A stretch of 64,000 bases of DNA. Source: Hemerocallis citrina (Eukaryota > Streptophyta > Magnoliopsida > Asparagales > Asphodelaceae). Shown in pieces: positions 45,098 to 58,251 of this stretch; within the stretch, counting starts at the first letter, position 1, and every line of letters starts with the position of its first letter. The DNA is taken from positions 52,234,565 through 52,298,564 of the forward strand of contig CM030366.1 of the NCBI GenBank assembly GCA_017893485.1, written 5' to 3'. Position numbers and translations under genes: made by a program. The notes beneath the pieces were generated by a model. That model was not told the DNA's origin. It was given only the letters and a program-made list of their open reading frames with translations, and did not search any database.

Positions 45098-45473
45098 ACA
45101 TATGTTACATACTTCACGAGCTCAAAATTTTGCTATCATAACAAAAAATATAGCCAAACAATCTCGTCCATTAATCATGAAAATATAGGATCAAAGCAAT
45201 TTTCGTTACATTTATCGTAACTAAATTTATTAATTGTCACATATATCAATATAATCAAACGACATAGATTAAGTATGAATGTGTAGCATGGAAATTTCAT
45301 GCAATTGGATCTATATACATGCCTATTTCCAACTATCATCTTTCAACTTAAGTGTGGTAAATCAAAATATGACAAAAGAGTGAGAAAACTAAACACTTTA
45401 TTTCTGATCAGAAAAATAACCAAATGTACAAATGTCTCAGACAAACATAAAGCAAATAAAATACAAAATCCCA

Positions 45474-45834
45474 CTAAACCATGATATCTTCAAGCAATAC
45501 AACACCCATATGAGCAGTGTGCTCATGAAAGACCTTGGATGGTAATCCCTTTGTGAGCGGATCTGCTATCACGGAGTTTGTCCCAATGTGCTCTATGGAC
45601 ATCTGTCCACTCTATACTATTTCTTTCACAACTAGGAACTTTATGTCAATATGCTTCGACATTGTTGAGCTCCTGTTGTTGTTGGAATACATCACTGCTG
45701 ACTTATTGTCACAAAACAACTTGAGTGGTATTTCTTCGTTCTCCAAAATGCGCAGCCCAATGATAAAGTTCCATGATTCGATGATTCTATGCCTCATAGC
45801 ACGCTACATACTCTGCGGCGATAGTGGAAGAAGC
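45474..45834 (-). pseudogene. pol: Copia-2 pol C-terminus: end of RNase H
   Basis: From the insertion point: SSTIAAEYVAC (with the RNase H Glu), then after a TAG NHRIIESWNFIIGLRILENE, LFCDNKSAVMYSNNN, SKHIDIKFLVVKEIV and, across a further break, GTNSVIADPLTKGLPSKVFH, ending at a TAG (45476-45474). Order and motifs are those of Copia RNase H. Joined to 59086 when solo LTR D and one GAAGC copy are removed. Confidence 0.85.
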
Positions 45835-46376
45835 TGTAATATCCTAAATTTTCATATAATTAAATATAAATTTTTCATTTGATTTTACGTGTTTTGCACG
45901 TACAAATTAATGTGTGCATTGGCCTTAAAACTATTTTTATGTCGTGAACAAATATTTTCTTTCTCTTTTAAAAGCCTCTTATTAATTATTATAGAGTCCT
46001 AGGCCTAATAACTTATTCCTAGCCGCCCCAAAATAAATTTAATTAATTAATTAAATGCTCATAGAATTAACCCACCTAGCTAGCCCACTAGTTAATTCAT
46101 TTGTTAATTAAACAACTTGTATGGTAGACATTGTCATGTAACAAATTAGTATAGCAAATTAATCAACAATTATTTATAGGTGTGCATGAGGGGACACGTG
46201 CATTGCACATGCACATGCAAGGTGAAGAAGGGATAGGCCGGCCAAGTTTGGGAGAGTGGGAAGAGTGGAGAGAGTGAGAAGGTGGTTGTATGCTAGTGGG
46301 TGGTTTTCTAACTCCCAAATGCATCTTAGCAATTCATCCAAACACATCTAAACCTTTCATTTGACCATGAATTGTG

Positions 46377-46385
46377 TATAAAATA
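46377..46385 (+). promoter_or_regulatory. TATA box of solo LTR D
   Basis: TATAAAATA, 542 bp into the LTR, the same offset as TATAAATA in solo LTR A (544 bp). Confidence 0.6.
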
Positions 46386-47460
46386 GGCCCCATTGTCATC
46401 CTTTATCCTTTGCACCTAAGATATTTTAGAGAGAAAGAGAAGAAATTGTGTGAGAAAAAGATTGAGTGTGTGTGTTCTTTCATTGGAGGCCGGATAGTTC
46501 CAGGAGGAGGAAAGCTCGATTTTGCACAAGTTTGGAGGAGAAGGCTCGCGGCTAGGATCAAGGAGAAGGGAAGGCAATCGTGCCTTCAATGAGTTTCTTT
46601 AAGAATTCTCAATTCGTTCTTCAAGAGGTAGGCAATTTCTCTACTTCTAGTCTAGATATCATGTTAGTAGGCTGAGTTTATGAATATGCTAGAGTAAATG
46701 ATAAAATTGCCATGTGATTGTTTAAAGAGGCTAGTAGGAAAAAAGAGAAATCTTGATGGTCAATATAGAAAAATTCGTAGAATGGATTTGAGATTAGTAA
46801 ATTAAAACTTATCATTTTGCTATATCAATATATTTCATGATTAAATATCTATTTTAATGAACCATGTTAATATGATAATTTTGCTTAGTGAAAGGCTTGT
46901 GAAAAGAATTGTGTAGAATGTAAAATGACCCCATGAATTGTTGAATCAAATGATTAGTATAGAAAGTTGCAATAGATGTCGAATTTTATCTACATTGTAT
47001 GAATAGTTCTATATCCACCTTATTGTCGAAATATGTTGCATTTAGAACTACAAGGGAAGAATTAGTCTCATGTAAAGGATAAAATTGATTTAAGAGATAT
47101 ATTTATGTTAGGAATGAAAACTGTGCAAAACTATGTGAATAAATGTGGGGAACAAGTAGCTAAAGGATTTATTAAGAAAAGAAACTCCAATCTTAGTAAA
47201 TGCATAAATTGTTCATTTCACAAAAGATATGAAAGGAATAATTTTTATTATATTGTTGAAAATAGAAATTTTGTAAATTTAAATACATGCACTATACTAT
47301 ATTTTTGAAAGAAAACATCGTAGAAAAGAACTAGATTTTTGAATGGTACAAATTTATTGGAAAATCGAAATTGTTAAGGAAAGAGTTATGAACAGACCAG
47401 TAGAATAAAGAAATTTTAACTAATAATTATAACAGAGAATGGGTTTGGGAAAATTGGTTT

Positions 47461-47700
47461 TTGGTGTGGGTTTAGAGCGCTGTGAACAGTGCTTGTCTTC
47501 ACGGGTTCGAGTCTTGAAAAGGCTCTGTTTTTATTAAATTTGATTTTTAGCCAAAACACTGAAGACCAGTACATAAGACTTTTGAGTTTACCTTTAATCA
47601 CCAGTCACCGTTGGCCTTCTTGGTCTTCGGGTGCGCTCTGAGTTGGTCACTGTAGCACGGCAGGGGTCTTGGGTTCGAAACCCGGCAACCCCTCTTTTAA
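47461..47700 (+). other. Two tRNA-like modules in solo LTR D
   Basis: B-box-like ACGGGTTCGAGTC (about 47501) is preceded by TTTAGAGCGCTG, and GGGTTCGAAACCC (47671-47683) is preceded by GAGTTGGTCACTG. Two modules at the same relative position occur in solo LTR A (5268-5515). The second has a perfect T-arm-like inverted pair GGG/CCC around TTCGAAA. Neither folds as a complete tRNA. Confidence 0.5.
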
Positions 47701-48266
47701 TTCTTTTTGGTATTTTTTTGGTATTTAAGAGTTTTTAAAGAGCATAAAAAATTGGGGAAAAATTCTATTATTCCTTTAAAATTATCTAGACTTTATTAAA
47801 AATATTTCCACAATATTTTGACATATTTTGTGAGAATTGGAAGTAATTTTTTATTAAAACAATGGGATGAAGAGCTTGATAATTCTTCTTAAAATGTGAC
47901 TCTTGTATAATTAAAGAAAGATGAACTTTTGAATGTAAAGAGTTTTGTGTAGAGATCAAATTATGAGATTTCGACACGGAAGATTGGAGTAAGTCAATAA
48001 ATGAAATTGGTGTTTTAATATACACAAGTGTGCATGGAAAATTAAATAAAAAGATCATGATGGAATATGGAATTTGTGAGTATAAACACCCAAATTTTGG
48101 TGAATATGAAAAAAGGTTAAAATCTAGAGTATAGCTAAGTCCTTACACCGGCGTGAATGAATTCTTTGAAGATAAATGTTGTGGAAAAGGCCAAGAATGG
48201 GTCGTTGTCATCGATTGATGTTTAAGACCAGTGTAGAGGAAATGCTAACTCTAGGGTGTTAATTTA

Positions 48267-49737
48267 TGTTGGATCCTGTAGGCAGGGAAAATAATACTAG
48301 AGGGAGGCTGAATAGTGTTGTTTAAAAATAATTTAGAAATTGAATTTTTCATTCTGTCCAATCGACTTAAAAAGAGAATACAGTCGACTGGGGCATCAGA
48401 TAAGAAGATTATTTTATACAAGTCTGATCAGTCGACTTATAGCGGAAACTCAGTCGACTTACCAGACAAGTGTTCGAAGAATATTTTATACAAATCTGAT
48501 CAGTCGACTTATAGAGGAGACTCAGTCGACTTGCCAGACAAGTTTTCGAATAAAACACAGAAAAATTGAAATGCAAGTGAAGAAAATACAACCACAGAGA
48601 GTGTCAACCACAGAGTACACAGCGATGTATCCTGGTCGGTCCTCCTGACCTACATCCACTCCCCAAGCAACCCACTTGATATTTTCCACTATTCTTGAAA
48701 AAAATACAAGAATACTCTACGGCATTCGACAACAACCTTGTCAAACCGGTAGACCTCTCTCACCACTAGAGAGAGCACACCCACTCTACAACCTAGAGTG
48801 AAAATCCGACTCTTGAACACTCTCACAACCCGAGAGTGAAAAACAACAACGAAAGAGTTACAACAACCTATAGTCTTGTTTGTGATTTGTAATTTTTGTA
48901 TGGTGGCTAATAGGTCAACTTCTGAAATCAGTCTAAAACGAATTCGATGTTATACTAGACTGATTTTCAGAGAACCAAGACTTAGAGAATATGAATGCTT
49001 TTTAGAATGCTTGTTCTTTTCAAAAACAAAAGCTTGAAACTTAAGAAAAATGCTTGGAGTCTTTACCAAGTGATTTTTACACTCTATTTATAAAGTTAGA
49101 CTCACTGGACGTTGAGAAACAGTTGCACCAACTGTCAACCAACAAAAATAAATGTTTTGAATTTGAAAAACAAGTTTTAAAAACAGAAAACTGTCGAAAC
49201 GGCTTGAACAGTTGACTGGGTTGCCATAATAAGTCAACTGGTCAAAGCTTGTATGAGTTCAGACAGTTTTGTACTAAGACAGTCGACTGGTTCCGAAGAG
49301 TGGTCGACTGGTACTCAACATCTAATATTTTTCAAGCTTGTTTCGACCTTTTAACTTTTATAAAACACTCAATTATTAAAAGATATGTGTGAGTGTGTGT
49401 GTGACAAGGCAATTACAATATTCTAAGACTCAAAGACTAAAAATTACAATTGTTACAAGACACTTAATACAAAACATTTGAAGCACTTGAGTCTTGTCTT
49501 GAACTTGAGTCTTTGACTTGAGCTTGAGCCATTGTCTTTATGTCTTGAAGCTTGTTTGACCAAATGTGACTTGAACTTAGATCTTTGTAGTTTGATCGAT
49601 TCTTTTGAAAGCTTCATTGGATCAACTTTGCCTTTGTGTATTGCACCATGGTATTTGTCTTTGATACATCCTGCAATATATATAGGTGGTTGCACAACTT
49701 TGCATTGTGTTATAGTAATCAAAACCAAGAATCAACA
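48267..49737 (-). repeat. 3' LTR of Copia-3 (1471 bp)
   Basis: Very similar to 56755-58251 throughout; the partner carries an extra segment near 57290-57340 with CTACAACCTAGAG. Five intact AGTCGACT sites lie at 48382-48530 and further ones at about 49284-49315. The TATA box (minus strand of TATTTATAAAG) is near 49085. Confidence 0.9.
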
Positions 49738-50097
49738 TTCTCCCTATTTTTGATGATGACAACACAATAGCTTATAATAATAATAATAATTAAAAATGCT
49801 CCCCCTAACTAATGTACAACATGCACAAGTTAAAAATATGCACAAAACAACACAAAACAAACACATATCCTTTTCTCCCTAAAGAAACACATCTTTTCTC
49901 TCCCTCTGTCATCAACAAAAAAGAAGGCAAGAAACAATAACATAATGGAAAGCACTGCATAAAGAACAAACACATTGTAAAAACATAACAAATTTAGACA
50001 AAGGAAATTGAAGTACATGGTTTCCAATACTGCATAAAAGAAAAATACATAAAACATAAAAAAAAATTACAACAAAAAAAATAGAAAATACATCAAG
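49738..50097 (-). other. Polypurine tract and 3' UTR of Copia-3
   Basis: CAAAAATAGGGAGAA on the minus strand abuts the LTR (49752-49738), preceded by TTGTCATCATC. The rest is A-rich on the plus strand and has no coding signal. Confidence 0.75.
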
Positions 50098-51152
50098 TTA
50101 GTCTTCGTCTTCGTCATCAGCACCTTGGGAGGCAGGAGGAGGAGGTGGAAATTGATGAGTGAACAAGTGGGTTAGGTGAACAAGACTGGCCTCAAGGGTA
50201 TCCTGACGATCCATGAGATAGTTGATAGAATGATAAAGTCTCTCAGGATCGGAAAAAAGAGCTCTAGGATGAGATGAACTAGAGGCAGAGGACATACGAC
50301 CTGAAGTGGCTAAAGGAATAGGAGGGACATTCCTTCGAGGAGACCTAGGAGGAAAGTGAAGAATTTTCATATGAGCTAAACTTACACGATCAAAAAACTC
50401 ATAATGAGTGACAACACTAGACTCAGAAGTAAGATCAACTTCATAGAAGTTGAAAACATGAGTAAGTATTGCACCAAAAGGAAGGAAAGAAGTGCGAGCT
50501 TTATGAAGACGACTGAAAATGATTCGACTCCAATTTATTTGGATATTGCCAAAAATCGCATAGACAGCTTGTTGCAACTCGTGAGAAAATTGATCGTAAC
50601 TCCCCGTTTTAGGGATAATGTTATACGACAAAATTCTTGCAACTAGCTTAGCAAGCGGTGTAATTGGTTGGTTAGTCATTGGGGGACCGCGATTTGGCAA
50701 GTAGATTTTTAAAAAAATAGAGTCGTCATCCATTTCAATTTCCCCTAAATCCAACCCTTCATTAGGAATACTCAAGATAATCCCAAATTTTTCAAAAGTT
50801 AGTCTCATACGAATATTTTTTACCGTAGTAGTAAAAAATATTTCGTTACCATCCTCGGAAGTGGCAACTCTCATATTTGTATAGAACAAATATAGAACAA
50901 ATATATAAGTTGTGGATAGTAATAAGGTTAATTAATAAGGGAAAGCAAATCAAATAACCCACATTGTTCAAACAATGGGGCTAAGGAGAACCTATCTAAA
51001 TCATGAAAATTGACAAATCTCCCCGGAAAGATAGCAATTTGACATATGAGAAAGAATTTCTCAACAAGGTTGGGATTTCTAAGATACTGAAGGTAATTGC
51101 TAGAGGATTGACCTTCCACAACATTAGAACCACGAGCTCTCTTTGGAGGCAT
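50098..51152 (-). pseudogene. ORF3 of Copia-3 (envelope-like / plant transposon protein type)
   Basis: Two frames. 51152-50928: MPPKRARGSNVVEGQSSSNY ... FEQCGLFDLLSLIN then TAA. 50889-50098: TNMRVATSEDGNEIFFTTTV, RMRLTFEKFGIILSIPNEGL, ITPLAKLVARILSYNI, SRIIFSRLHKARTS and a Pro/Ser-rich end with an acidic tail. An 11-bp tandem duplication (ATAGAACAAAT at 50881-50891 and 50892-50902) shifts the frame; YYYPQLIYLFY/TNMR reads through when one copy is ignored. Proteins of this kind occur in Sireviruses at this place; their function is unproven. No clear membrane segment or signal peptide. Confidence 0.7.
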
Positions 51153-51767
51153 GATTCAACTCTAGAAAATTTAAAAGGGAAAGAGGTCAAGAAATTATAC
51201 CCAACAACGAAGAAAGAAAGAGAAGCACAAAGCTTCAACCAACTCGAAAAAGACTTTGGCAAGTGAAATGTACTCGAAATCTGAACACAATCTTCAAATT
51301 TTGAGCACCAAAGCACTGAATTGCCAAGAGAAGGTAGCAGCCGACTTCTTCTTTTTGAGAGAGAGAATGTGAAAAAAAAGGGAAAGTGAAAGAAGAGGGG
51401 TAAAAACTAGGGTTTTACTTAGAATAAAGTGCTGTGATCAAGACTGGAATTAATCAAAGAATAGGATCAGCCAATGGGTAAGAAAGGGTAAAGAGAGATG
51501 CCTCAAAAATATGTCATTTCGAATCAGAAAGACAGACTGATGTCGCGACAGTCGATTGATTTGGAGGAACAGTCGACTTAGTCGAGAGCAAATAAAACAA
51601 ACGAAAATATCAAGTAATACTACTGTCAGTCGACTGGGTACTGTACACAGTCGACTGTCCAAAGCATAAAATTCAGCCAAAAATATATAAACAAAAAGTA
51701 CTTGGTCAGTCGACTAAAAAATAGTTTTAAGTCAACTTACACAAGATAAAAAATTTAAGAAATATCA
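51153..51767 (-). other. Region between pol and ORF3 of Copia-3, with AGTCGACT cluster
   Basis: No coding signal. It contains a CT/GA-rich leader-like part (51340-51400) and palindromes at about 51550 (variant), 51571, 51629, 51651 and 51705. It may hold signals for expressing ORF3, but no promoter is convincing. Confidence 0.55.
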
Positions 51768-54700
51768 TTAAAAACTGCAAATTCCTAGTTCTCTTCTTAA
51801 GGTGATAAAAGTGTCTTCCTTAAGTGGTTTAGTAAAGATATCTGCTACTTGTTTATCAGTAGAAATAAAGTCTAAAGATATATCTCCCTTTAAAACATGA
51901 TCACGTAGAAAATGATGTCTAATATCAATGTATTTCGTACGTAAATGTTGAATCGAATTTTTAGATAAATTAATGACACTGGTATTATCACACATTATAG
52001 CAGGTTTTGAAAATGAAATACCATAATCTAATAGGGTTTGTTTCATCACAAAATTTGGGCACAAGCTAAACTTACAGCTATATATTCAGCTTCTGTAGTA
52101 GATAGGGATACCGAATTTTACTTTTTACTGCACCAAGATACTAGTGAGTGTCCCAAAAAGTGACACGTTCCACTAGTACTTTTACGAACAGTTTTACTAC
52201 CAGCAAAATCAGCGTCACTATACGACAAAAGTTTAAAATTATCGGTGCATGGATAAAATAAACCAAACTCAGCTGTGCCTTTAATGTATCTTAAAATATG
52301 TTTCACAGCTTTTAAGTGAGACTCTTTAGGACTCGACTGATATCTAGCATACAAACATACACTAAACATAATGTCTTGTCTACTAGCAGTTATATATAAG
52401 AGTGAGCCAATCATACCTCGATAGAGTTTTTGATCGACACTCTTACCTAATTCATTTTTGTCAAGTCTAGTAGTAGCCATAGGTGTGGTCTTACTACTTA
52501 TGCTATCCATGCCAAACCGTTTGAGTAATTCCTTTGCATATTTTCCTTAATTAATAAATATGCCATTTGGTGACTACTTAATTTGTAGTCTAAGGAAATA
52601 ATTGAGTTCACCGATGTGACTCATCTCAAACTCATTTTTCATGATATTAGCAAACTCTTGACATAGACTACTATTAGTAGAGCCAAAGATTATGTCGTCT
52701 ACATATATTTGTATGATTAGAATATCGGTCTCTATTTTCCTAATAAACAAAGTATTATCTACTTTACCTATTTCAAAACCAGATTCTAATAGAAAAGTCT
52801 TCAATTGATCATATCAAGCACGAGGAGCTTGTTTAAGACCATATAAAGCCTTTTTCAATTTAAAAACGTGGTTTGGGAATTGTTCATGTTCAAAACTGGG
52901 TGGTTGCTTAACATAAACATCTTCCTTAATAAAACCATTAAGAAAAGCACTTTTAGCATCCATTTGAAAAAGTGTAAAGTTCATAAAACATGCAAAAGAT
53001 AATAAGATCCTAATTGATTCTAGTCTAGCAACAGGAGCATATGTTTGATCAAAATCTATGTCTTCTTCTTGATTATATTCTTGAGCAACTAATCTAGCCT
53101 TATTCCTAATCAACTTGTCCTGATTCATCTAACTTGTTTTTGAATACCCATTTGGTACCAATTATAGTATGGTCAGGAGGTCGTGGAACTAAATTTCATA
53201 CTTCATTTCTTATAAATTGGTTTAATTCAACTTGCATGGCATTCATCCAAATTCATTCTCACAAGCTTCATGTATATTTTTTGGTTCAAAATCCGACAAG
53301 AAAGCCGTATGAGAAATCATATTAACATGAGATCTTGTTTGAATACAACGTGAGATGTCACCAATTATTAAGTCATGAGGATGATATCTAACTTCAACAA
53401 ACGATTTTGGTAAAGTTTGAGTCATCACAACAGGATCAACGGCTTCACTAGTCCATCAGCCGACTGATTCACATCAGTCGACTTGATTTCCTTATCGGTC
53501 GACTTATCCGCTAGGGTAGTTTGCTCTAGTAATTTAATTACGTTATTTAAAGGTGATGAATCAGTTTCATCATCTTCAATAACAGTAGATGAAGTCAGAG
53601 ATTCATCAAATGAAACATGCATGGATTCTTCAATAATCAAAGTTGACTTATTGAAGATCCTATATGCCTTACTCCTATTTGAGTATCCAATGAAGATACC
53701 TTCATTAGATCTAGCATCAAACTTATCTAAATTATCTTTAGTGTTTAAAATGAAACACTTGCAACCAAACACTTTAAAGTAAGATACTTTAGGAATCCTA
53801 TCAAAAATAGTTCATAACATGTTTTCTTAAGTTTAGGCCTAATCAAAATTCAATTTAAAACATAATACGTTGTTGAAACAGCTTCAGCCCAGAAGTACTT
53901 AGGCAAATTGCTTTCAACATGCATAGTACGTGCATACTTGCAAAGTCCTATTCTTTCTTTCAACCACTCTATTTTATGGTGAAGCTCTAGGAAATGCAAA
54001 TGAATGTGTTATACCATTCTTGTTGCAATATTCTGAAAATGTTTCATTCTCAAATTCTCCACCATGATCACTTCTAATAGTGACTATGGTTAGAGATTTT
54101 TGATTTTGAATCCGTTTACAAAAATTTTCAAATATTTCAAAGGCATCATTTTTATGTTTTAAAAAGAAAATCCATGTAAATCTTGAAAAATCATCTACTA
54201 AAACAAATACATACCTACTTTTATTTAAAGAAGCGACTCTAGTAGGATCAAATAAATCCATATGGATTAATTCGGGAGGCCTACTAGTAGAAATCATTTC
54301 ATTTGTCTTAAAAGTAGATTTGACTTGTTTACCTAGTTGACATGCATCACATAACTTATCCTTTTTATATGATAGTCTTGGCAGTCCTTTAACTAAGTTG
54401 TACGTAGACAATTTAGCAATATTTTTCATATTCACATGGCCAATCTCTTTTGCCAAAGCCAAGGATCATTGTTAGAAACTACTAAGCGAAAATCATTTGA
54501 AAAATATTTGATTTAAACATAACTCATAAATATTATTTTTCCAAAAGCCTTGAAAAATTACATTTTGTATGGTAGAATCATAAATTAAACACGCATCTTT
54601 TTCAAAAATAATTTTATATCCCTTATCACACAATTGGCTTATACTTAACAGATTATGCTTACGACCACTAACAAGAAAAACTATTAGGGGTGGTGTTCTT

Positions 54701-55224
54701 ACCGACCATGCCTATTCCAATAACCTTCCCTTTGTTGTTCTCACCGTATGTGACTATTCCTCCATCAATCTCTTGTATGGAAGATAGAAGGTTAGCATGA
54801 CCAGTCATGTGCTTGAAGCATCCGCTGTCAAGTATCCAACGTTCTCTTTTAGGTACCTATAAAAAAAATCATTGTGAATATGATACCCTTTTTATTGAGT
54901 TCGAAAGGGATTAATTTTTAGAAAACCAAACCCAAAATTAGTTTGATTTACCACCAAATGTAGGAATATAATCTACAGAATTACATACAGTAACAACATA
55001 GGAATTTATATAAGTAATTCTATCTTTTTGACTCAGGTTGACGGGAACCCATATATTTTTGCTCTGTCCAGTAGACTTTATCGAACCTTTCAGTCGACTG
55101 TTACTGAAATCCAGTCGACTGGGAGGTGAAATAGGTCGACTTATCTGAGTTTTTCGTCTATTTGAATAAGACTCTGAACCTCTGGACAGACGACTGAAAT
55201 TGGGGTTCAGTCGACTGATCTAAA
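51768..55224 (-). pseudogene. pol: Copia-3 pol: protease, integrase, RT, RNase H
   Basis: Protease: WILDSGCFKHMTGHANLL near 54840. Integrase: NMKNIAKLSTYNLVKGLP, LCDACQLGKQVKSTFKTNE, HMDLFDPTRV, VDDFSRFTWIFFLKHK and RSDHGGEFEN (54462-53974). RT: ARLVAQEYNQEEDIDFDQTY, MDAKSAFLNGFIKEDVYVKQ, LYGLKQAPRA then TGA (normally Trp), IYVDDIIFGSTN. RNase H: MIGSLLYITASRQDIMFSVC, SYSDADFAGSKTVRKSTSGT, HFLRDHVLKGDISLDFISTD, ending ADIFTKPLKEDTFITLRREL at 51768. Stops or frameshifts fall at about 52550, 52810, 53130, 53970 and in the protease-integrase link. All catalytic motifs are still readable. Confidence 0.9.
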
Positions 55225-56727
55225 CTACAGAATTACTCTTTCATTTAAAACAACAGTTTTTGGTTTTTCAAAAAACTCATATAATTTATTCTTAATACTA
55301 GAAATAGATTCAGCCTTATTACTACTAGTGTTATTAGAGAAATAATGTTTTTCAAGAGACTTTTGAAAACTAAGTCCAAATCTCTTATTAGTTTGAACTT
55401 GATTTTGGAGAACTTCATTTAAATTCTCCTTTCCTTTGTTAAATTTAGATACATTCTTGGATATCTCTTCATAAATTTTTTTAAGATATACAAGATCTAT
55501 ATCCAAATTATAAAGTCTAGAATTTAAAGACATGAGTGCAACATTTAAGTCAAGATTCTCTTGAGAAAGTATTTGATTAACTTTCTCTAAGTTTTTAACT
55601 CTAATTTTTTTCTTTCTTAAGTTCTTGAAAAATCTCATTAAAAGCATCTAATAAGTCATTTGAATCAAAGTTATCACTTACTTCTTTTTGTGTGGCCATA
55701 AAGCATACATTAGCAACTCCGTTTGTCTCTTCATTTTCTTCTTCCGATGAAGAGTCGCTATCATCCCAAGTTGCTTGATACACCTTTTTGTTCTTCATGT
55801 ACTTGTTCTTTGTGTACTTTTCCTTCTTGAAGTTGGAAGCCTTTCCTTTAGATTTCGCATTCTCTAGTGGGCAATCCTTCTTCATATGACCTGTCTTGTT
55901 ACACTTGAAACAAGTTGGAAGTTCATTAGTATCTTTAGAATTAGAATTAAATTTACCTTTCCTTAGAAACTTTTTGTACTTTCTCGTGAACGTGGTTATC
56001 TCTTCCTCATCTTCTTCTTCATTTTCGGAGTCTGACATGGCCTTGAACGCGAGTGTCTTTTTCTTTGATTGTTGAGGTTCTAAATCCTTCTTGCGTTCTT
56101 CAAGTTGAACTTCATATGCCATAAGATTTCCCACAGGATTCTCAAAAGAGAGTTGTGTTAAATCGTTGGCCTTTTCTATGGCTGTGGTCTTCTTCTCCCA
56201 TTCAGGGGTTAAGGCATGAAGAACTTTCCTCACCATTCGGCTTTAGTGTACGTCTTTCCAAGAGCCACAAGAGAATTTGTACTATCTGTTAACCTTGTGA
56301 TCATATCTGACATATTCTTGTTCTCTTTCATGTTGGACATCTCAAACCTGTGAACAAGAACAAATATCTTAGATTCTTTAACTTTATTAGTACCTTCATG
56401 AGTTACCTCGAGTGTGTGCCAAATTTGATACGCCGTTGTTGCATTGGACACACGATTGAACTCCTCCTTGGTAAAAGCACAAAATAGAGCATTCATCGCC
56501 ATTACATTGTTCATTGTTTTGCTCTTCATGTCATCGTTCCATTGTGCATAAGGAATTGTAGGAGCGGTGTACTCAGTCTCCGTCATGTTCCATATCTCAT
56601 ACTTGATGGACTGAAGGTAGATCTTCATTCTACACTTCCAATAGTTGTAGTTGGTTCCATCGAATAGGGGTGACCTTTGTGTGGATTGGCCTTCATGGTA
56701 TTAGCTTGAATTAGAAGTAGTTGACAT
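55225..56727 (-). pseudogene. gag: Copia-3 gag with zinc knuckle and coiled-coil tail
   Basis: Start MSTTSNSS at 56727, then a TAA at 56703-56701 (probably CAA), then SPLFDGTNYNYWKCRMKIYL, MKSKTMNNVMAMNALFCAFT and SKIFVLVHRFEMSNMKENKN. A one-base deletion near 56232 shifts the frame before MVRKVLHALTPEWEKKTTAI. Acidic stretch, then CFKCNKTGHMKKDC (C-X2-C-X4-H-X4-C) at about 55900. An extra A in a run near 55607 shifts into a Leu-rich coiled coil (NLEKVNQILSQENLDLNVAL). This is the UBN2-type gag of Copia elements. AGTCGACT sites lie just downstream (55075-55215). Confidence 0.9.
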
Positions 56728-56738
56728 TGCACTCAACC

Positions 56739-56753
56739 AGGCTCCGATATCAA
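56739..56753 (-). other. Primer-binding site of Copia-3
   Basis: Minus strand TTGATATCGGAGCCTGG next to the LTR end, a diverged form of the iMet site TGGTATCAGAGCC. Confidence 0.7.
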
Positions 56754-56754
56754 G

Positions 56755-58251
56755 TGTTGGATCCTATAGGCAAGGAAAATAACACTAGAGGGGAGGTGAA
56801 TAGTGTTGTTTAAAAATAATTAAGAAATTGAACTTTTCGTTCTGTCCAGTCGACTTAAAAAGAGAATACAGTCGACTGGGGCGTCAAATAAGAAGAACAT
56901 TTTATACAAGTCTGATTAGTCAACTTATAGCGGAAACTCAGTCAACTTACCAGACAAGTGTTCGAAGAGTATTTTATACAAATCTGATCAGTCGACTTAT
57001 AGAGGAGACTCAGTCGACTTGCCAGACAAGTTTTCAAATAAAACACAGAAAAATTGAAACTCAAGTGAAGAAAATACAACCACATAGAGAGTCAACCATA
57101 AAGTACACTGCGATGTATCCTGGTTCGGTCCTTCCGACCTACATCCAGTCCCCAAGCAACCCACTTGATATTTTTCACTATTCTTGAAAAAAATATAAGA
57201 ATACCCTACAGCGTTTGACAACAACCTTGTCAAAGCCGTAGACCTCTCTCACCACTAGAGAAAGCACACCCACTCTAAAACCTAGAGTGAAAATCCGACT
57301 CTACAACCTAGAGCCTTACTCTCCAACCGAGATGACCACTCTCACAACCCGAGAGTGAAAAACAACAACAAAAGAGTTACAACAACCTATAGTCTTGTTT
57401 GTGATTTGTAATTTTTGTATGGTGGCTAATAGGTCAACTTCTGAAATCAGTCTAAAACAAATTCGATGTTATACTAGACTGATTTTCAGAGAACCAAGAC
57501 TTAGAGAATATGAATGCTTTTTAGAATGCTTGTTCTTTTCAAAAACAAAAGCTTGAAACTTAAGAAAAATGCTTGGAGTCTTTACCAAGTGATTTTTACA
57601 CTCTATTTATAGAGTTAGACTCACTGGACATTGAGAAACAGTTGCACCAACTGTCAACCAACGGAAATAAATGTTTTGAATTTGAAAAACAAGTTTTAAA
57701 AACAAAAAAGTGTCGAAACGGATTGAACAGTCAACTGGGTTGCCATATTAAGTCAACTGGTCAGAGCTTGCATGAGTTCAGACAGTTTCGTACTAAGACA
57801 GTCGACTGGTTCCAAAGAGTGATCGACTGGTACTCAACAGCTGATCTTATTCAAGCTTGTTTCGACAACTTTTGTAAAACACTCAATTATTAAAAGATAT
57901 GTGTGAGTGTGTGTGTGACAAGGCTATTACAACATTCTAAGACTCAAGGAATAAAAATTACAATTGTTACAAGACACTTAATACAAAACATTTGAAGCAC
58001 TTGAGTCATGCCTTGAACTTGAGTCTTGGGCTTGAGCTTGAGCCATTGTCTTTATGTCTTGAAGCTTATTTGATCAAATGTGACTTGAACTTAGATCTTT
58101 GTAGTTTGATCGATTCTTTTGAAAGCTTTATTGGATCGACTTTGCCTCTGTGTATTGCACCATAGTATTTGTCTTTGATACATCTTGCAATATATATAGG
58201 TGGTAGCACAACGTTGCGTTGTGTTGCAGTCATCAAAACCAAGAATCAACA
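56755..58251 (-). repeat. 5' LTR of Copia-3 (1497 bp)
   Basis: Boundaries TGTTGG (56755) and CAACA (58251). TATAAATA on the minus strand at 57611-57604. AGTCGACT-type sites at about 56849, 56870, 56987, 57011, 57800 and several decayed AGTCAACT versions. Confidence 0.9.

Larger units (their letters stand above)
48267..58251 (-). mobile_element. Copia-3: Sirevirus-like Ty1/Copia with ORF3, 9985 bp, full length
   Basis: LTRs 48267-49737 and 56755-58251 (TGTTGGATCC...AATCAACA), perfect target duplication ATTTA (48262-48266 and 58252-58256). Minus-strand order: LTR, iMet-type primer site, gag with zinc knuckle, protease, integrase, RT, RNase H, an extra ORF3 (51152-50098), polypurine tract, LTR. 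The long LTRs, the ATCATCAAAAATAGGGAGAA junction and an ORF between pol and 3' LTR are Sirevirus (SIRE/Maximus) traits. All frames are broken. The two LTRs are very similar, so it is the youngest insertion of this nest. Confidence 0.9.
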
